Source: Streptomyces sp. Tue6028 (GTDB taxonomy: Bacteria > Actinomycetota > Actinomycetes > Streptomycetales > Streptomycetaceae). From it: a stretch of DNA of 64,000 nucleotides. The position numbers were made by a program, and so were the translations under genes. Under the pieces are notes generated by a model that saw only the letters and a list, made by a program, of their open reading frames with translations, did no database searches and was not told the origin of the DNA. Location: contig NZ_MLCE01000031.1 of NCBI RefSeq assembly GCF_002300165.1, positions 186,001 through 250,000 of the forward strand. Reading direction: 5' to 3'. Each line of letters begins with the position of its first letter. Within the stretch, counting starts at the first letter, position 1. Below, piece after piece: positions 50,889 to 58,648 of this stretch.

Positions 50889-51055
50889 CCCGCGGTCGGC
50901 CCGCCGGGGCCCGGTGACCGCCTTCAGGAGTGAAGGGGTGTGGACGTTCGGGGAGCGGCCGTCCGGCCCAGTCGTGCAGACTGGCGGCCGCGACCGGTGG
51001 CGGTCGCGGTCCGCGCGGGGGAGCAGCCCTGTCCGCGCCGTGTGGGGTGGGGGCC

Positions 51056-51682
51056 ATGGACGCGTGGGACGGTGCGGCCGGTGTCGACAGCGCTTCGCTG
51101 ACGCTTGCGCACGAGAGGCTGGGGGCCGGGTGGGCATCGGTCGCCGTGTTCGCGGAACTCGCGGCACGGACCGGTGACTGGCATCGGTCGGCGTGGGCCG
51201 TCTGCCTGGCACTCGGAATCCCGGCCCCGGACGTGGCGGGGCGATTCGCCCGCGGCATGGGAGACGTCGCCACGGAATTCCACCAGGGCGAAGAGGAACT
51301 GTGCGGCGAGGTCCTGGAGACCGTCGGGCTGTTCGACGTCCCCCGGCCGCTCGACGAGCGCGGCACCGAGATCGCAGGTCTGCCGGCGACCGCTGCCGGG
51401 GCACTGGGCGGCATGCCCAGCGGTCACGCGCTCACCCTTTCCCGCAGACGCGTCAGGGGCGAGCTGACCGGGATGTTCCTGTCGCCGGCACGGACGCTGC
51501 CCCGGCGCGAGCGGGCCAGACCCGCGGAGTACTGGGCTGCCCTGTCCGCCGCCGGCGACCTGCTGCTCCAGGCCGGCGGCGAGGAAGGGCGCGAGGTCGA
51601 GCGCGCGCTTCAGGAGTGCCGACGACGCGCGGCCGAACACCCTTCGAACGGGGAGAAGCCTGTCGCGTCGGACGCGGATTGA
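51056..51682 (+). CDS. hypothetical protein
   Basis: A 208-residue, mainly helical, acidic protein with no signal peptide or membrane segment and no motif I can name. It starts at ATG 51056 with a G-rich sequence upstream (GGGGTGGGGG) as a weak ribosome-binding site. LGAGWASVAVFAELAARTGDWHRSAWAVCLALGIP and RPAEYWAALSAAGDLLLQAG look like helical repeats. It lies 167 bp after the radical SAM gene on the same strand and 260 bp before the sigma-like/CBM2 gene; neither relation proves function. Confidence 0.6.
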   Translation: MDAWDGAAGVDSASLTLAHERLGAGWASVAVFAELAARTGDWHRSAWAVCLALGIPAPDVAGRFARGMGDVATEFHQGEEELCGEVLETVGLFDVPRPLDERGTEIAGLPATAAGALGGMPSGHALTLSRRRVRGELTGMFLSPARTLPRRERARPAEYWAALSAAGDLLLQAGGEEGREVERALQECRRRAAEHPSNGEKPVASDAD

Positions 51683-51942
51683 TACGTTCCGGCGTTCCCT
51701 GCGTATTGCTCGGGGGACGCCGTGCCCGGACGGTCCGACGGTCCGGACAGGTGCCACCGCGTGCCACGCCATGTGCGTACGGAGTTCGAATACGGCATTT
51801 GAATACGCCGCTTGTCAGTTGTGCGGGAACCGTGAAAAGCTCGGGCCCCGTCGCGAGAGACAGGCCCCAACTCCCCCGTGAGAAAAGTTGAGTTGGGCAT
51901 TGCATGACCTGGCACACGGAAGCAGCGGATGCAGGAGCCCCC

Positions 51943-53427
51943 ATGCCCGACCTGCCGACCCCTCAGAACGCCGCCGAGGCCGCGCTGTTCTCGGAGTGCT
52001 GGGACGCCGTCCTGTCGTACGCCGACCTGTGCACGTCCGGCTCCGCGGCGGCCACCCAGCTGGCCACCGAGGCGTTCACCCACGGCATCCGCGAAGCGCG
52101 CACGAACACCAGCACGGCGAAGAGTACGGGCCGCAGGACGCCCCGCCTGCCCCGCATCCCCCTGCTGCTCACCTCCGTCCGCACCACCGCCGCCGCCTGG
52201 GAGGCCCACGGACAGGGCCACCGCCTCGACCCCGACCTCAGGCTGTGGCTCAACTCCGCGAAGGCCGCCCGGTACACGGGACCCCCGCTGCACCGTCCGC
52301 TCGCGCTGCGCGGCCTCAAGGACATGCAGGAGGCCGACGCGGCACTCCTGTGGCTCGCCGAGGTCGAAGCACTTCCGCTGCCCGCCGTGGCCCGGCGGCT
52401 CGGCCTCGACCCGACAGCCGCGGCCGAGGAACTCGGCCATGTGCGGGCGCTGTTCAGGGACCGCTGCCACCGCAACCACCTCGACACCCCCATGGACGCC
52501 GGCTGCCGCAGCTACGCCCGGCTCCTCGACGCCGTGACCCGCTCACCCGGCGCCGAGACACCCGAGGACCTCTCCCGCCATCTCGCCCAATGCGTCGAGT
52601 GCGCGGAGGCCGCCGCCTGTCTGCGGCTGCACGGCGGCGGGCTGCCCGCGGCGCTCGCCGGCGGAGTGATCGGCTGGGGCGGCCTCGCCTATCTGGAGCG
52701 CAGGCGCCGGGCCGCGGAGGCGGGCCTGGCCGGCGGGCGCGCCGACGCGGCCTCGGACACGGGCATCGCCGTGGGCACGGTGGCCCGGCCGCGGCTCGGA
52801 CGGACCGGGCTCCTCGCCGCGGCCGTCCTCGTGTCGGGCCTCGCCCTCACGGTCTCCCTGATGCCCTTCGGCGACGGGAACGGGCGCGACGCCTCCGCGC
52901 GGGGCGACTCGACCGACCGGCAGCCCGTCGCGGACCCGGGCGTCCCCTCCCCGTCCGCCACCGCCCGCCCGGCCGACCCCTCGGTGTCGCCGGAGCCGAA
53001 GAAACCGGCGTCGGCCACCGCCAAGCACACGAGGCCGGACCCGGAACCCCAGGGCACGTCCTCCTCCCCGGCCGGTTCCGCCACCCCCTCCGCGCACCCC
53101 ACCCGGAGCGCGTCCTGCAAGGTGAAGTACGAGATCGTCGACGAGTGGCCGGACGGCTTCCAGGCCACCGTCGCCGTCACCTCCGCACAGGCCCTCGACG
53201 ACTGGCAGGTCGCCTGGACCTTCCCCGACGGCCAGCGCGTCACCCAGATGTGGGACGGCACCTTCACCCAGCACGGCTCCCGCGTCACCGCCTCCGCCGC
53301 CACCTACAACAAGTCCGTCGCGGCCGGCGGCACCTTCGCCGTCGGCTTCATCGGCTCCTGGGACGACCGCAACGCGGTCCCGGACAACTTCACGCTCGAC
53401 GGCGGACGTTGCACCCGCACGACCTGA
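51943..53427 (+). CDS. membrane protein with sigma/anti-sigma-like cytoplasmic part and external CBM2 domain
   Basis: A 494-residue protein with an unusual layout. Residues 1-180 are helical and include EADAALLWLAEVEALPLPAVARRLGLDPTAAAEELGHVRALFRDRC, resembling sigma region 4; HLAQCVEC (His213, Cys217, Cys220) resembles the zinc-binding anti-sigma HX3CX2C motif; a hydrophobic segment at about 289-307 (GLLAAAVLVSGLALTVSLM) crosses the membrane; about 80 Pro/Ser/Thr/Ala-rich residues form a linker; residues 391-490 form a CBM2 cellulose-binding module bracketed by Cys392 and Cys490. AGGAG precedes ATG 51943; an upstream ATG at 51904 is possible. A cellulose-sensing regulator is the likely role, by analogy with RsgI-type clostridial sensors. 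Confidence 0.75.
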   Translation: MPDLPTPQNAAEAALFSECWDAVLSYADLCTSGSAAATQLATEAFTHGIREARTNTSTAKSTGRRTPRLPRIPLLLTSVRTTAAAWEAHGQGHRLDPDLRLWLNSAKAARYTGPPLHRPLALRGLKDMQEADAALLWLAEVEALPLPAVARRLGLDPTAAAEELGHVRALFRDRCHRNHLDTPMDAGCRSYARLLDAVTRSPGAETPEDLSRHLAQCVECAEAAACLRLHGGGLPAALAGGVIGWGGLAYLERRRRAAEAGLAGGRADAASDTGIAVGTVARPRLGRTGLLAAAVLVSGLALTVSLMPFGDGNGRDASARGDSTDRQPVADPGVPSPSATARPADPSVSPEPKKPASATAKHTRPDPEPQGTSSSPAGSATPSAHPTRSASCKVKYEIVDEWPDGFQATVAVTSAQALDDWQVAWTFPDGQRVTQMWDGTFTQHGSRVTASAATYNKSVAAGGTFAVGFIGSWDDRNAVPDNFTLDGGRCTRTT

Positions 53428-53451
53428 GCCGCGGACTCCGGATTTAATCGG

Positions 53452-53482
53452 TTGACGGACCTCCGGGGGGTCCGGCTACGGT
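53452..53482 (+). promoter_or_regulatory. promoter with MerR-type 19-bp spacer and dyad
   Basis: TTGACG (53452-53457) and TACGGT (53477-53482) are separated by 19 bp, longer than the usual 17-18, and the spacer region carries a near-perfect dyad GGACCTCC-G-GGGGGTCC (53457-53473, one T-G pair). This is the layout of MerR-family-controlled promoters, which need an activator to untwist the spacer. No merR gene is nearby in the window. Confidence 0.5.
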
Positions 53483-53492
53483 GTGCGTGTTC

Positions 53493-53517
53493 GAGCGAAG
53501 GCCGGTCGCCTTCGCTC
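53493..53517 (+). promoter_or_regulatory. 9-bp hairpin in the rsgA leader
   Basis: GAGCGAAGG (53493-53501) and CCTTCGCTC (53509-53517) form a perfect 9-bp stem around a 7-nt loop in the predicted 5' UTR, 18 nt before the ribosome-binding site of the 23-aa ORF. Confidence 0.6.
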
Positions 53518-53547
53518 CCGGCGAGTGTTCTCGAGGAGGTGTGACCG

Positions 53548-53619
53548 ATGGCTGTCGTTGCGATGGGCGCTGCCCGCATCCAGAAGTTCATCAAGTCCAC
53601 CTCCGTGGCCGCCGGCTGA
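53548..53619 (+). CDS. 23-aa ORF upstream of rsgA
   Basis: ATG 53548 is preceded by GAGGAGGTGTGACCG, a near-ideal ribosome-binding site at 7 nt, and the frame closes with TGA at 53617-53619. The peptide begins MAVVAMGAARIQKFI and ends KSTSVAAG: an amphipathic, basic helix. It lies 61 bp before the rsgA TTG start in the same leader, after a strong hairpin. I do not recognise it. It may be a leader peptide controlling rsgA or a small functional protein. Confidence 0.6.
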   Translation: MAVVAMGAARIQKFIKSTSVAAG

Positions 53620-53680
53620 CCTTCCTCTTTCCTCCGCGCCCGAGTGCGCGTGCCGGGGCCGCCCTTGTGAAGGGTCTCCC

Positions 53681-54805
53681 TTGACTTCCAGCTCCGCCTT
53701 CTCCGCTTCTGCTGCCTCCTCCACCCCCTCCGCCGCGGCCGCCCTCGCCCCCTACGGCTGGGACGACGCATGGGCGGACGAGTTCGCCCCGTACACCGCC
53801 GAAGGCCTCGTCGCCGGGCGGGTGGTCCGGGTCGACCGTGGTCAGTGCGACGTGGTCACCGCCGACGGGCCCCTGCGCGCGGACACCGCGTTCGTGACGC
53901 CGCACGACCCGATGCGGGTCGTGTGCACCGGTGACTGGGTCGCCGTCGAACCCTCGGGCAACCCGCGCTACGTGCGCACGTATCTGCCGCGCCGTACCGC
54001 CTTCGTACGCTCCACCTCCTCCAAGCGTTCCGAGGGACAGATCCTCGCCGCCAACGTCGACCACGCCGTGGTGGCGGTGTCCCTCGCCGTGGAACTCGAC
54101 CTCGGCCGCATCGAACGCTTCCTGGCCCTGGCCTGGGAGTCCGGGGCGCAGCCGGTGGTCGTGCTCACCAAGGCCGACCTGGTGCCGGAGCCGGCGACGC
54201 TCGGACACCTCGTGCAGGACGTGGAGACGACCGCGCCGGGCGTCCCGGTGCTGACGGTCAGCTCCGCGACCGGCGAGGGCGTCGACGTCCTCGCGGCCGT
54301 CCTCGCCGGCGGCACGTCGGTCCTCCTCGGCCAGTCCGGGGCGGGCAAGTCCACGCTCGCGAACGCCCTGCTCGGCGAGGACGTCATGGACGTCCGGGCC
54401 ACGCGGGACGTCGACGGCAAGGGCCGGCACACCACCACGACCCGCAACCTCCTCGCCCTGCCCGGCGGAGGCGTCCTCATCGACACTCCGGGGCTGCGTG
54501 GCGTCGGCCTCTGGGACGCCGAGACCGGCGTCGGGCAGGTCTTCGCCGAGATCGAGGAGCTCGCGGCCGACTGCCGCTTCACGGACTGCGCCCATGTCTC
54601 CGAACCCGGTTGCGCGGTGCTCGCGGCCCTCGACTCGGGTGCGCTCCACGAACGCCGCCTCGACAGCTACCGGAAGCTGCTGCGCGAGAACCAGCGGATC
54701 GTGGCCAAGACGGACGCACGGCTGCGCGCCGACATCCGCCGCGACTGGAAGCGCAAGGGGGCGGAGGGCCGGGCCGCCATGGAGGCGAAGCGAGGACGCT
54801 TCTAG
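53681..54805 (+). CDS. rsgA: ribosome small subunit-dependent GTPase A
   Basis: A 374-residue circularly permuted GTPase that helps late maturation of the 30S subunit. After a 30-residue Ser/Ala lead comes an OB fold (GRVVRVDRGQCDVVTADG), then G4 TKAD, the P-loop GQSGAGKST, G3 DTPGLRG and a C-terminal zinc motif CRFTDCAHVSEPGC. The TTG start has GAAGGG 6 nt upstream. It is unusual that this gene sits behind a MerR-type promoter, a hairpin and a small ORF. Streptomyces genomes may carry more than one rsgA-like gene, so this could be a specialised copy. Confidence 0.9.
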   Translation: MTSSSAFSASAASSTPSAAAALAPYGWDDAWADEFAPYTAEGLVAGRVVRVDRGQCDVVTADGPLRADTAFVTPHDPMRVVCTGDWVAVEPSGNPRYVRTYLPRRTAFVRSTSSKRSEGQILAANVDHAVVAVSLAVELDLGRIERFLALAWESGAQPVVVLTKADLVPEPATLGHLVQDVETTAPGVPVLTVSSATGEGVDVLAAVLAGGTSVLLGQSGAGKSTLANALLGEDVMDVRATRDVDGKGRHTTTTRNLLALPGGGVLIDTPGLRGVGLWDAETGVGQVFAEIEELAADCRFTDCAHVSEPGCAVLAALDSGALHERRLDSYRKLLRENQRIVAKTDARLRADIRRDWKRKGAEGRAAMEAKRGRF

Positions 54806-54937
54806 CCCGGCCGGCTCGTCCCGCACCGTCCCGGTCGGCATGTGCCCCGGCCGGCCCGTGCCGCGAGCTCCAGCAGGGACCGGGCGGGGACCAGCGGGGA
54901 TCGGCAGGGGCCGGCAAGGTCCCGCGAGGCGCCGGGG

Positions 54938-55020
54938 CGAGGTGGTCCGGGGCGGCGGCGAGGTGGTCCGGGCGGGGCCGAGGCGGTCCGGGGCGGCGGC
55001 GAGGGTTCCCCACGCCGCCG
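54938..55020. repeat. degenerate tandem repeat, about 20-bp unit
   Basis: Copies of cgaggtggtccggggcggcg begin at 54938, 54959, 54979 and (decayed) 55000. They lie in the 308-bp gap after rsgA (ends 54805). The first 130 bp of the gap is also G-rich low-complexity sequence, and no gene is seen there. Confidence 0.65.
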
Positions 55021-55113
55021 CGCCCCACGGCTCCGTCCCGCCCGCCGGCCCGCACCCAGCGTCATGTCCGAAATCCGCCGGACCCGTGCCGGGCGACGGC
55101 GCACACTGGGAGG

Positions 55114-56553
55114 GTGATCGACGAAGACACCAGGTACGAGGCCGTACGGAGCAGGGACGCCCGGTTCGACGGGGAGTTCTTCTTCGCGGTGGAGACGACC
55201 GGGATCTACTGCCGGCCGAGCTGCCCCGCCGTGACGCCGAAGCGGCAGAACGTGCGGTTCTACCCGACGGCCGCCGCGGCGCAGGGCTCCGGCTTCCGAG
55301 CCTGCCGCAGGTGCCGCCCGGACGCCGTGCCGGGTTCCGCGGAGTGGAACGTACGGGCCGATGTCGTCGGCCGGGCCATGCGCCTGATCGGGGACGGCGT
55401 CGTCGACCGCGAGGGGGTCGGCGGCCTCGCCGTGCGCCTCGGCTACAGCTCCCGGCAGGTGCAGCGGCAGCTCACCGCGGAGGTCGGCGCCGGCCCCGTC
55501 GCGCTGGCCCGTGCCCAGCGCGCGCACACCGCGCGCGTGCTGCTCCAGACCACCGGACTCCCGGTCACGCACATCGCGTTCGCGGCCGGGTTCGCCAGCG
55601 TGCGGCAGTTCAACGACACGATCCGTGCGGTGTACGCGTCGACGCCGAGCGAGCTGCGGGCCGCGGCGCCGCGCACCGGTTCCGACGTCCCGCGCGGGGC
55701 CACCCCTACCGCCGGGGTCCCCCTGCGGCTCGCCTTCCGGGGGCCCTACCAGTCCACCGACGTCTTCGACCTGCTCGCCGCGGAGGCGGTCCCGGGCATC
55801 GAGGACGTCGGCGGCCCGCACGGCGGGCGCACCTACCGGCGCACGCTCCGGCTGCCCTACGGAAGCGGCATCGCCGCGGTCGACGAGCGCCCGAGCGGTG
55901 CCCGGCGACGCCCCGGTCCCGCGGACGCGGCCCACCCCGGCGGCTGGCTCGACGCCCGGCTCCACCTCACCGACCTGCGCGATCTGACCACCGCCGTGCA
56001 GCGGCTGCGCAGGCTGTTCGACCTGGACGCCGACCCGTACGCCGTCGACGAGCGGCTGGGCGCCGATCCGCTGCTGGGCCCGCTGGTCGTCGCGCGGCCG
56101 GGCCTGCGGTCACCGGGCGCCGCCGACCCGGACGAGCTCGCGGTGCGCGCGCTGGTGGGGCGGACGGCGGCCGAGGAGCTGGTCCGCCGGTACGGGAAGG
56201 CGCTGGACGCCCCGTGCGGCACGCTCACGCATCTCTTCCCGGAACCGGCCGTGCTGGCGCAGGCCGAGCCGGACGGCCCCCTGGGCGCCCTGGCCGCCGC
56301 CCTTGCCGACGGCGCACTGAGGCTCGACCCGGGCGCCGACCGTGACGACGCCCACGAGACGCTGCTCGCGCTCGCGGGCATGGACGAGGACACCGCGGCC
56401 GTCATCCGCACCCGCGCGCTCGGCGATCCGGACGTGGCCCCGCCGGGGCAGGACGTGCCGGACGGCTGGCGGCCCTGGCGGTCCTACGCCGTGCGGCACC
56501 TGCGCGTGGCGCGGCAGCCGGGGGAGGAGCCGGGCCGGGACCGCACCGTCTGA
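55114..56553 (+). CDS. Ada-type regulator fused to a degenerate AlkA glycosylase domain
   Basis: A 479-residue fusion for DNA alkylation damage. Residues 1-75 are the Ada methyl-acceptor/zinc domain, with GIYCRPSCPA and GFRACRRCRPD giving the four Cys; 80-175 are an AraC helix-turn-helix (GVGGLAVRLGYSSRQVQRQLTAEVG, THIAFAAGFASVRQFNDTIRAVY); 200-479 resemble AlkA. In the last part the helix-hairpin-helix is changed (LAGMDEDTA, instead of LPGIGPWTA), the LGQQVS-type stretch is shortened to LVGRTA, and the segment holding the catalytic Asp is reduced to PPGQDVPDGW. The methyl sensor looks intact; glycosylase activity is doubtful. GTG 55114 follows a CACACT box by 6 nt. Confidence 0.87.
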   Translation: MIDEDTRYEAVRSRDARFDGEFFFAVETTGIYCRPSCPAVTPKRQNVRFYPTAAAAQGSGFRACRRCRPDAVPGSAEWNVRADVVGRAMRLIGDGVVDREGVGGLAVRLGYSSRQVQRQLTAEVGAGPVALARAQRAHTARVLLQTTGLPVTHIAFAAGFASVRQFNDTIRAVYASTPSELRAAAPRTGSDVPRGATPTAGVPLRLAFRGPYQSTDVFDLLAAEAVPGIEDVGGPHGGRTYRRTLRLPYGSGIAAVDERPSGARRRPGPADAAHPGGWLDARLHLTDLRDLTTAVQRLRRLFDLDADPYAVDERLGADPLLGPLVVARPGLRSPGAADPDELAVRALVGRTAAEELVRRYGKALDAPCGTLTHLFPEPAVLAQAEPDGPLGALAAALADGALRLDPGADRDDAHETLLALAGMDEDTAAVIRTRALGDPDVAPPGQDVPDGWRPWRSYAVRHLRVARQPGEEPGRDRTV

Positions 56554-56563
56554 TCGGGAATCC

Positions 56564-56760
56564 GTGGGGACGGCGTGCGCAAACCGTCGGGACGAACCGT
56601 GGGGACGGCGTGCGCAAACCGTCGGGACGAACCGTGGGGACGGCGTGCGCAAACCGTCGGGACGAACCGTCGGGGCGGCAGGACGAAACCGTCGGGACGG
56701 CGTGGTGAATCCGTCGGGACGAACCGTCGTGACGGCACGATGGAGCCGACAGGACGAAGG
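56564..56760 (+). repeat. 35-bp tandem repeats, three exact copies then decay
   Basis: A 35-bp unit starting gtggggacggcgtgcgcaaa is exact at 56564-56598, 56599-56633 and 56634-56668, then continues in diverged form (gtcgggacgg, gtcgggacgaacc) to about 56760. It begins 11 bp after the Ada-AlkA stop and ends before the convergent PPOX gene, filling the whole gap. Confidence 0.93.
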
Positions 56761-56774
56761 ACCGGCCGGACCGG

Positions 56775-57143
56775 TCAGTCCTCAAGTCCCCAGCTGTGGA
56801 TCCGCTTCGGGTGGATGCGGATCAGTTCCTCACTGAAGTGCGGGCCCAACTCGTGGGGCCCGGTGAGCAGTTCGGCCTCCCCGCGAATGTCGACGCCACG
56901 CACCTGCCACGGCCGGAAGCTCACGATGTCGTCGACGACTAGGGCGACCTTCGGGTTCTTCTGCAGATTGCGCCACTTCTTCGTCGTGCCCAGCGCGTAT
57001 CCGCCGACCAGGATCGTCCCGTCCTCCTGCGGGAAGAACCCGACGGGATTCGCCTGCGGCTGCCCGTGCGGGTCGACGGTGGCCAGTCGTCCCAGCCGCT
57101 GTGACGTCAGGTACGCGCGCTCGGCCGCGCTGAATTCGGTCAT
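56775..57143 (-). CDS. PPOX-class F420/FMN-dependent oxidoreductase
   Basis: A 122-residue split-barrel protein: FSAAERAYLTSQRLGRLATVDPHGQPQANPVGFFP, TTKKWRNLQKNPKVALVVDDIV and a C-terminal IRIHPKRIHSWGLED. This is the actinobacterial PPOX family often using cofactor F420 and found in reductive detoxification. The frame runs open far upstream, but this ATG (57143) gives the family length and the canonical start. The substrate is unknown. Confidence 0.85.
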   Translation of the reverse strand: MTEFSAAERAYLTSQRLGRLATVDPHGQPQANPVGFFPQEDGTILVGGYALGTTKKWRNLQKNPKVALVVDDIVSFRPWQVRGVDIRGEAELLTGPHELGPHFSEELIRIHPKRIHSWGLED

Positions 57144-57398
57144 GGCGGCAGCCAAACACGCGCGTGCCCGTGGCGCATCGGACCTTCGGCCCAGGTCCTG
57201 CGCCGGAGGACCGCTCGCGCGGCACCTGCCCACCGGACCGTCCGGAGCGCTCTCGACGACCTCGGCAGGCCGTGCCCACCCGGCCTCCGCGGAGTCCGCC
57301 CGTCCGGTCTCCTGAACCGGTCCGCCGGTTCCCGCGGGGTGCGCCCAATGGTGTGACAGAGTGTTGAGCGGGCCGACGGCCAGGGAATCGATGCCCTC

Positions 57399-58640
57399 AT
57401 GACCCGCGCGATCAAGGTCCGGCATCTCCTGGCCGCTCTGGTGACCACCGTGGTTCTCGCGCCGCCGCACGCGAACGCGGACACGGGGGAGTTCCCGGAC
57501 CGGGCGGCCGCCGGGGCGCGCGGCCCGGCGTGGACCGGCACGTGGGAGGCGGCCGCCTCCGGCACCGCCGACGCCCTGCCCGGTGCCTCGATCCGCAACG
57601 TCGTGCACACCAGTGTCGGCGGACGTGCGGCCCGCGTCCGCCTGTCCAACCGGCTCGGCACGGCACCCCTGCAACTCGGCTCCGTGACCCTCGCGTTGCG
57701 GCGCCCCGGCGCGAAGGCCGGCCCGCGGGCCGTCGCGGGTTCGATGCGCAAGGTCACCTTCTCCGGTGCCGGATCGGTGACGATCCCCGCGGGCAGGGAC
57801 GTGGTCAGCGACCGCGTCGACCTCACGGTCCCCGCCGATGCCGACCTGCTCGTCTCGGTGCACACGCCCGTCGACTCCGGCCCCGCGACGTACCACCGCT
57901 CCGCGCTCCAGCCCAACTTCGTGGCGGTCCGGGGCGACCGCACGGCCGACGAGAGCGGCGCCGCGTACACCACCACCCTCAACAACTGGTACTACGTCAC
58001 CGGCGTCGACGTGCTCGGTTCCACCGTCGGCAGCGTCGTCGCGCTCGGGGACTCCCTCACGGACGGCACCGGTTCGACGTTCGGTGCCAACCACCGCTGG
58101 CCCGACCGGCTCGCCGACCGGCTGAGCACCCTGCCCGTGCACCGTCGGCTCGGTGTCCTCAACGCGGGCATCGCCGGGAACCGGATCCTGCTCGACGGCC
58201 GCGGCCCGAGGGCCCTGTCCCGGCTCGACGCCGACGTCTTCTCTCGCACCGGCGTCCGCTCGATGATCGTGCTGCAGGGCATCAACGACATCAAGGGCCC
58301 ACCGGAGCAGACGGATCCGCGTGTCATCGAGGACGCCTACCGTCTGATCGTGCGCCGTGCCCACGCCCACGGCATCCGCGTCGTCGGCGCGACGATCACC
58401 CCGTACGGCGGTCACAGCGCGTACACGCGGGCCCGTGAGGCCGCGCGGCAGGCGGTCAACGCCGCCATCCGCACACGCGGCCTCTTCGACGCGGTCGCGG
58501 ACTTCGACGCCACCGTCCGTGACCCGGCCCACCCGAGCCGCATCCGCCCCGGCTACGACCCCGGCGACCACCTCCACTTCAACGACTCGGGCATGAAGGC
58601 GCTGGCCGACACCGTCGACCTCACGGCGCTCGCGCCCTGA
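57399..58640 (+). CDS. secreted SGNH/GDSL hydrolase
   Basis: A 413-residue exported esterase/lipase-type hydrolase. A signal peptide (IKVRHLLAALVTTVVLAPPHANA) is followed by about 180 residues of beta-rich N-terminal domain, then the SGNH core: SVVALGDSLTDG (Ser), LNAGIAGNRIL (Gly/Asn), LQGINDIKG and DPGDHLHFNDSG (His). It acts outside the cell, on acyl esters or polysaccharide substituents. It is convergent, with a gap of 8 bp, to a GH95-type glycosidase, fitting a polysaccharide-degrading role for this stretch. Confidence 0.9.
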   Translation: MTRAIKVRHLLAALVTTVVLAPPHANADTGEFPDRAAAGARGPAWTGTWEAAASGTADALPGASIRNVVHTSVGGRAARVRLSNRLGTAPLQLGSVTLALRRPGAKAGPRAVAGSMRKVTFSGAGSVTIPAGRDVVSDRVDLTVPADADLLVSVHTPVDSGPATYHRSALQPNFVAVRGDRTADESGAAYTTTLNNWYYVTGVDVLGSTVGSVVALGDSLTDGTGSTFGANHRWPDRLADRLSTLPVHRRLGVLNAGIAGNRILLDGRGPRALSRLDADVFSRTGVRSMIVLQGINDIKGPPEQTDPRVIEDAYRLIVRRAHAHGIRVVGATITPYGGHSAYTRAREAARQAVNAAIRTRGLFDAVADFDATVRDPAHPSRIRPGYDPGDHLHFNDSGMKALADTVDLTALAP

Positions 58641-58648
58641 ACCGCTCG

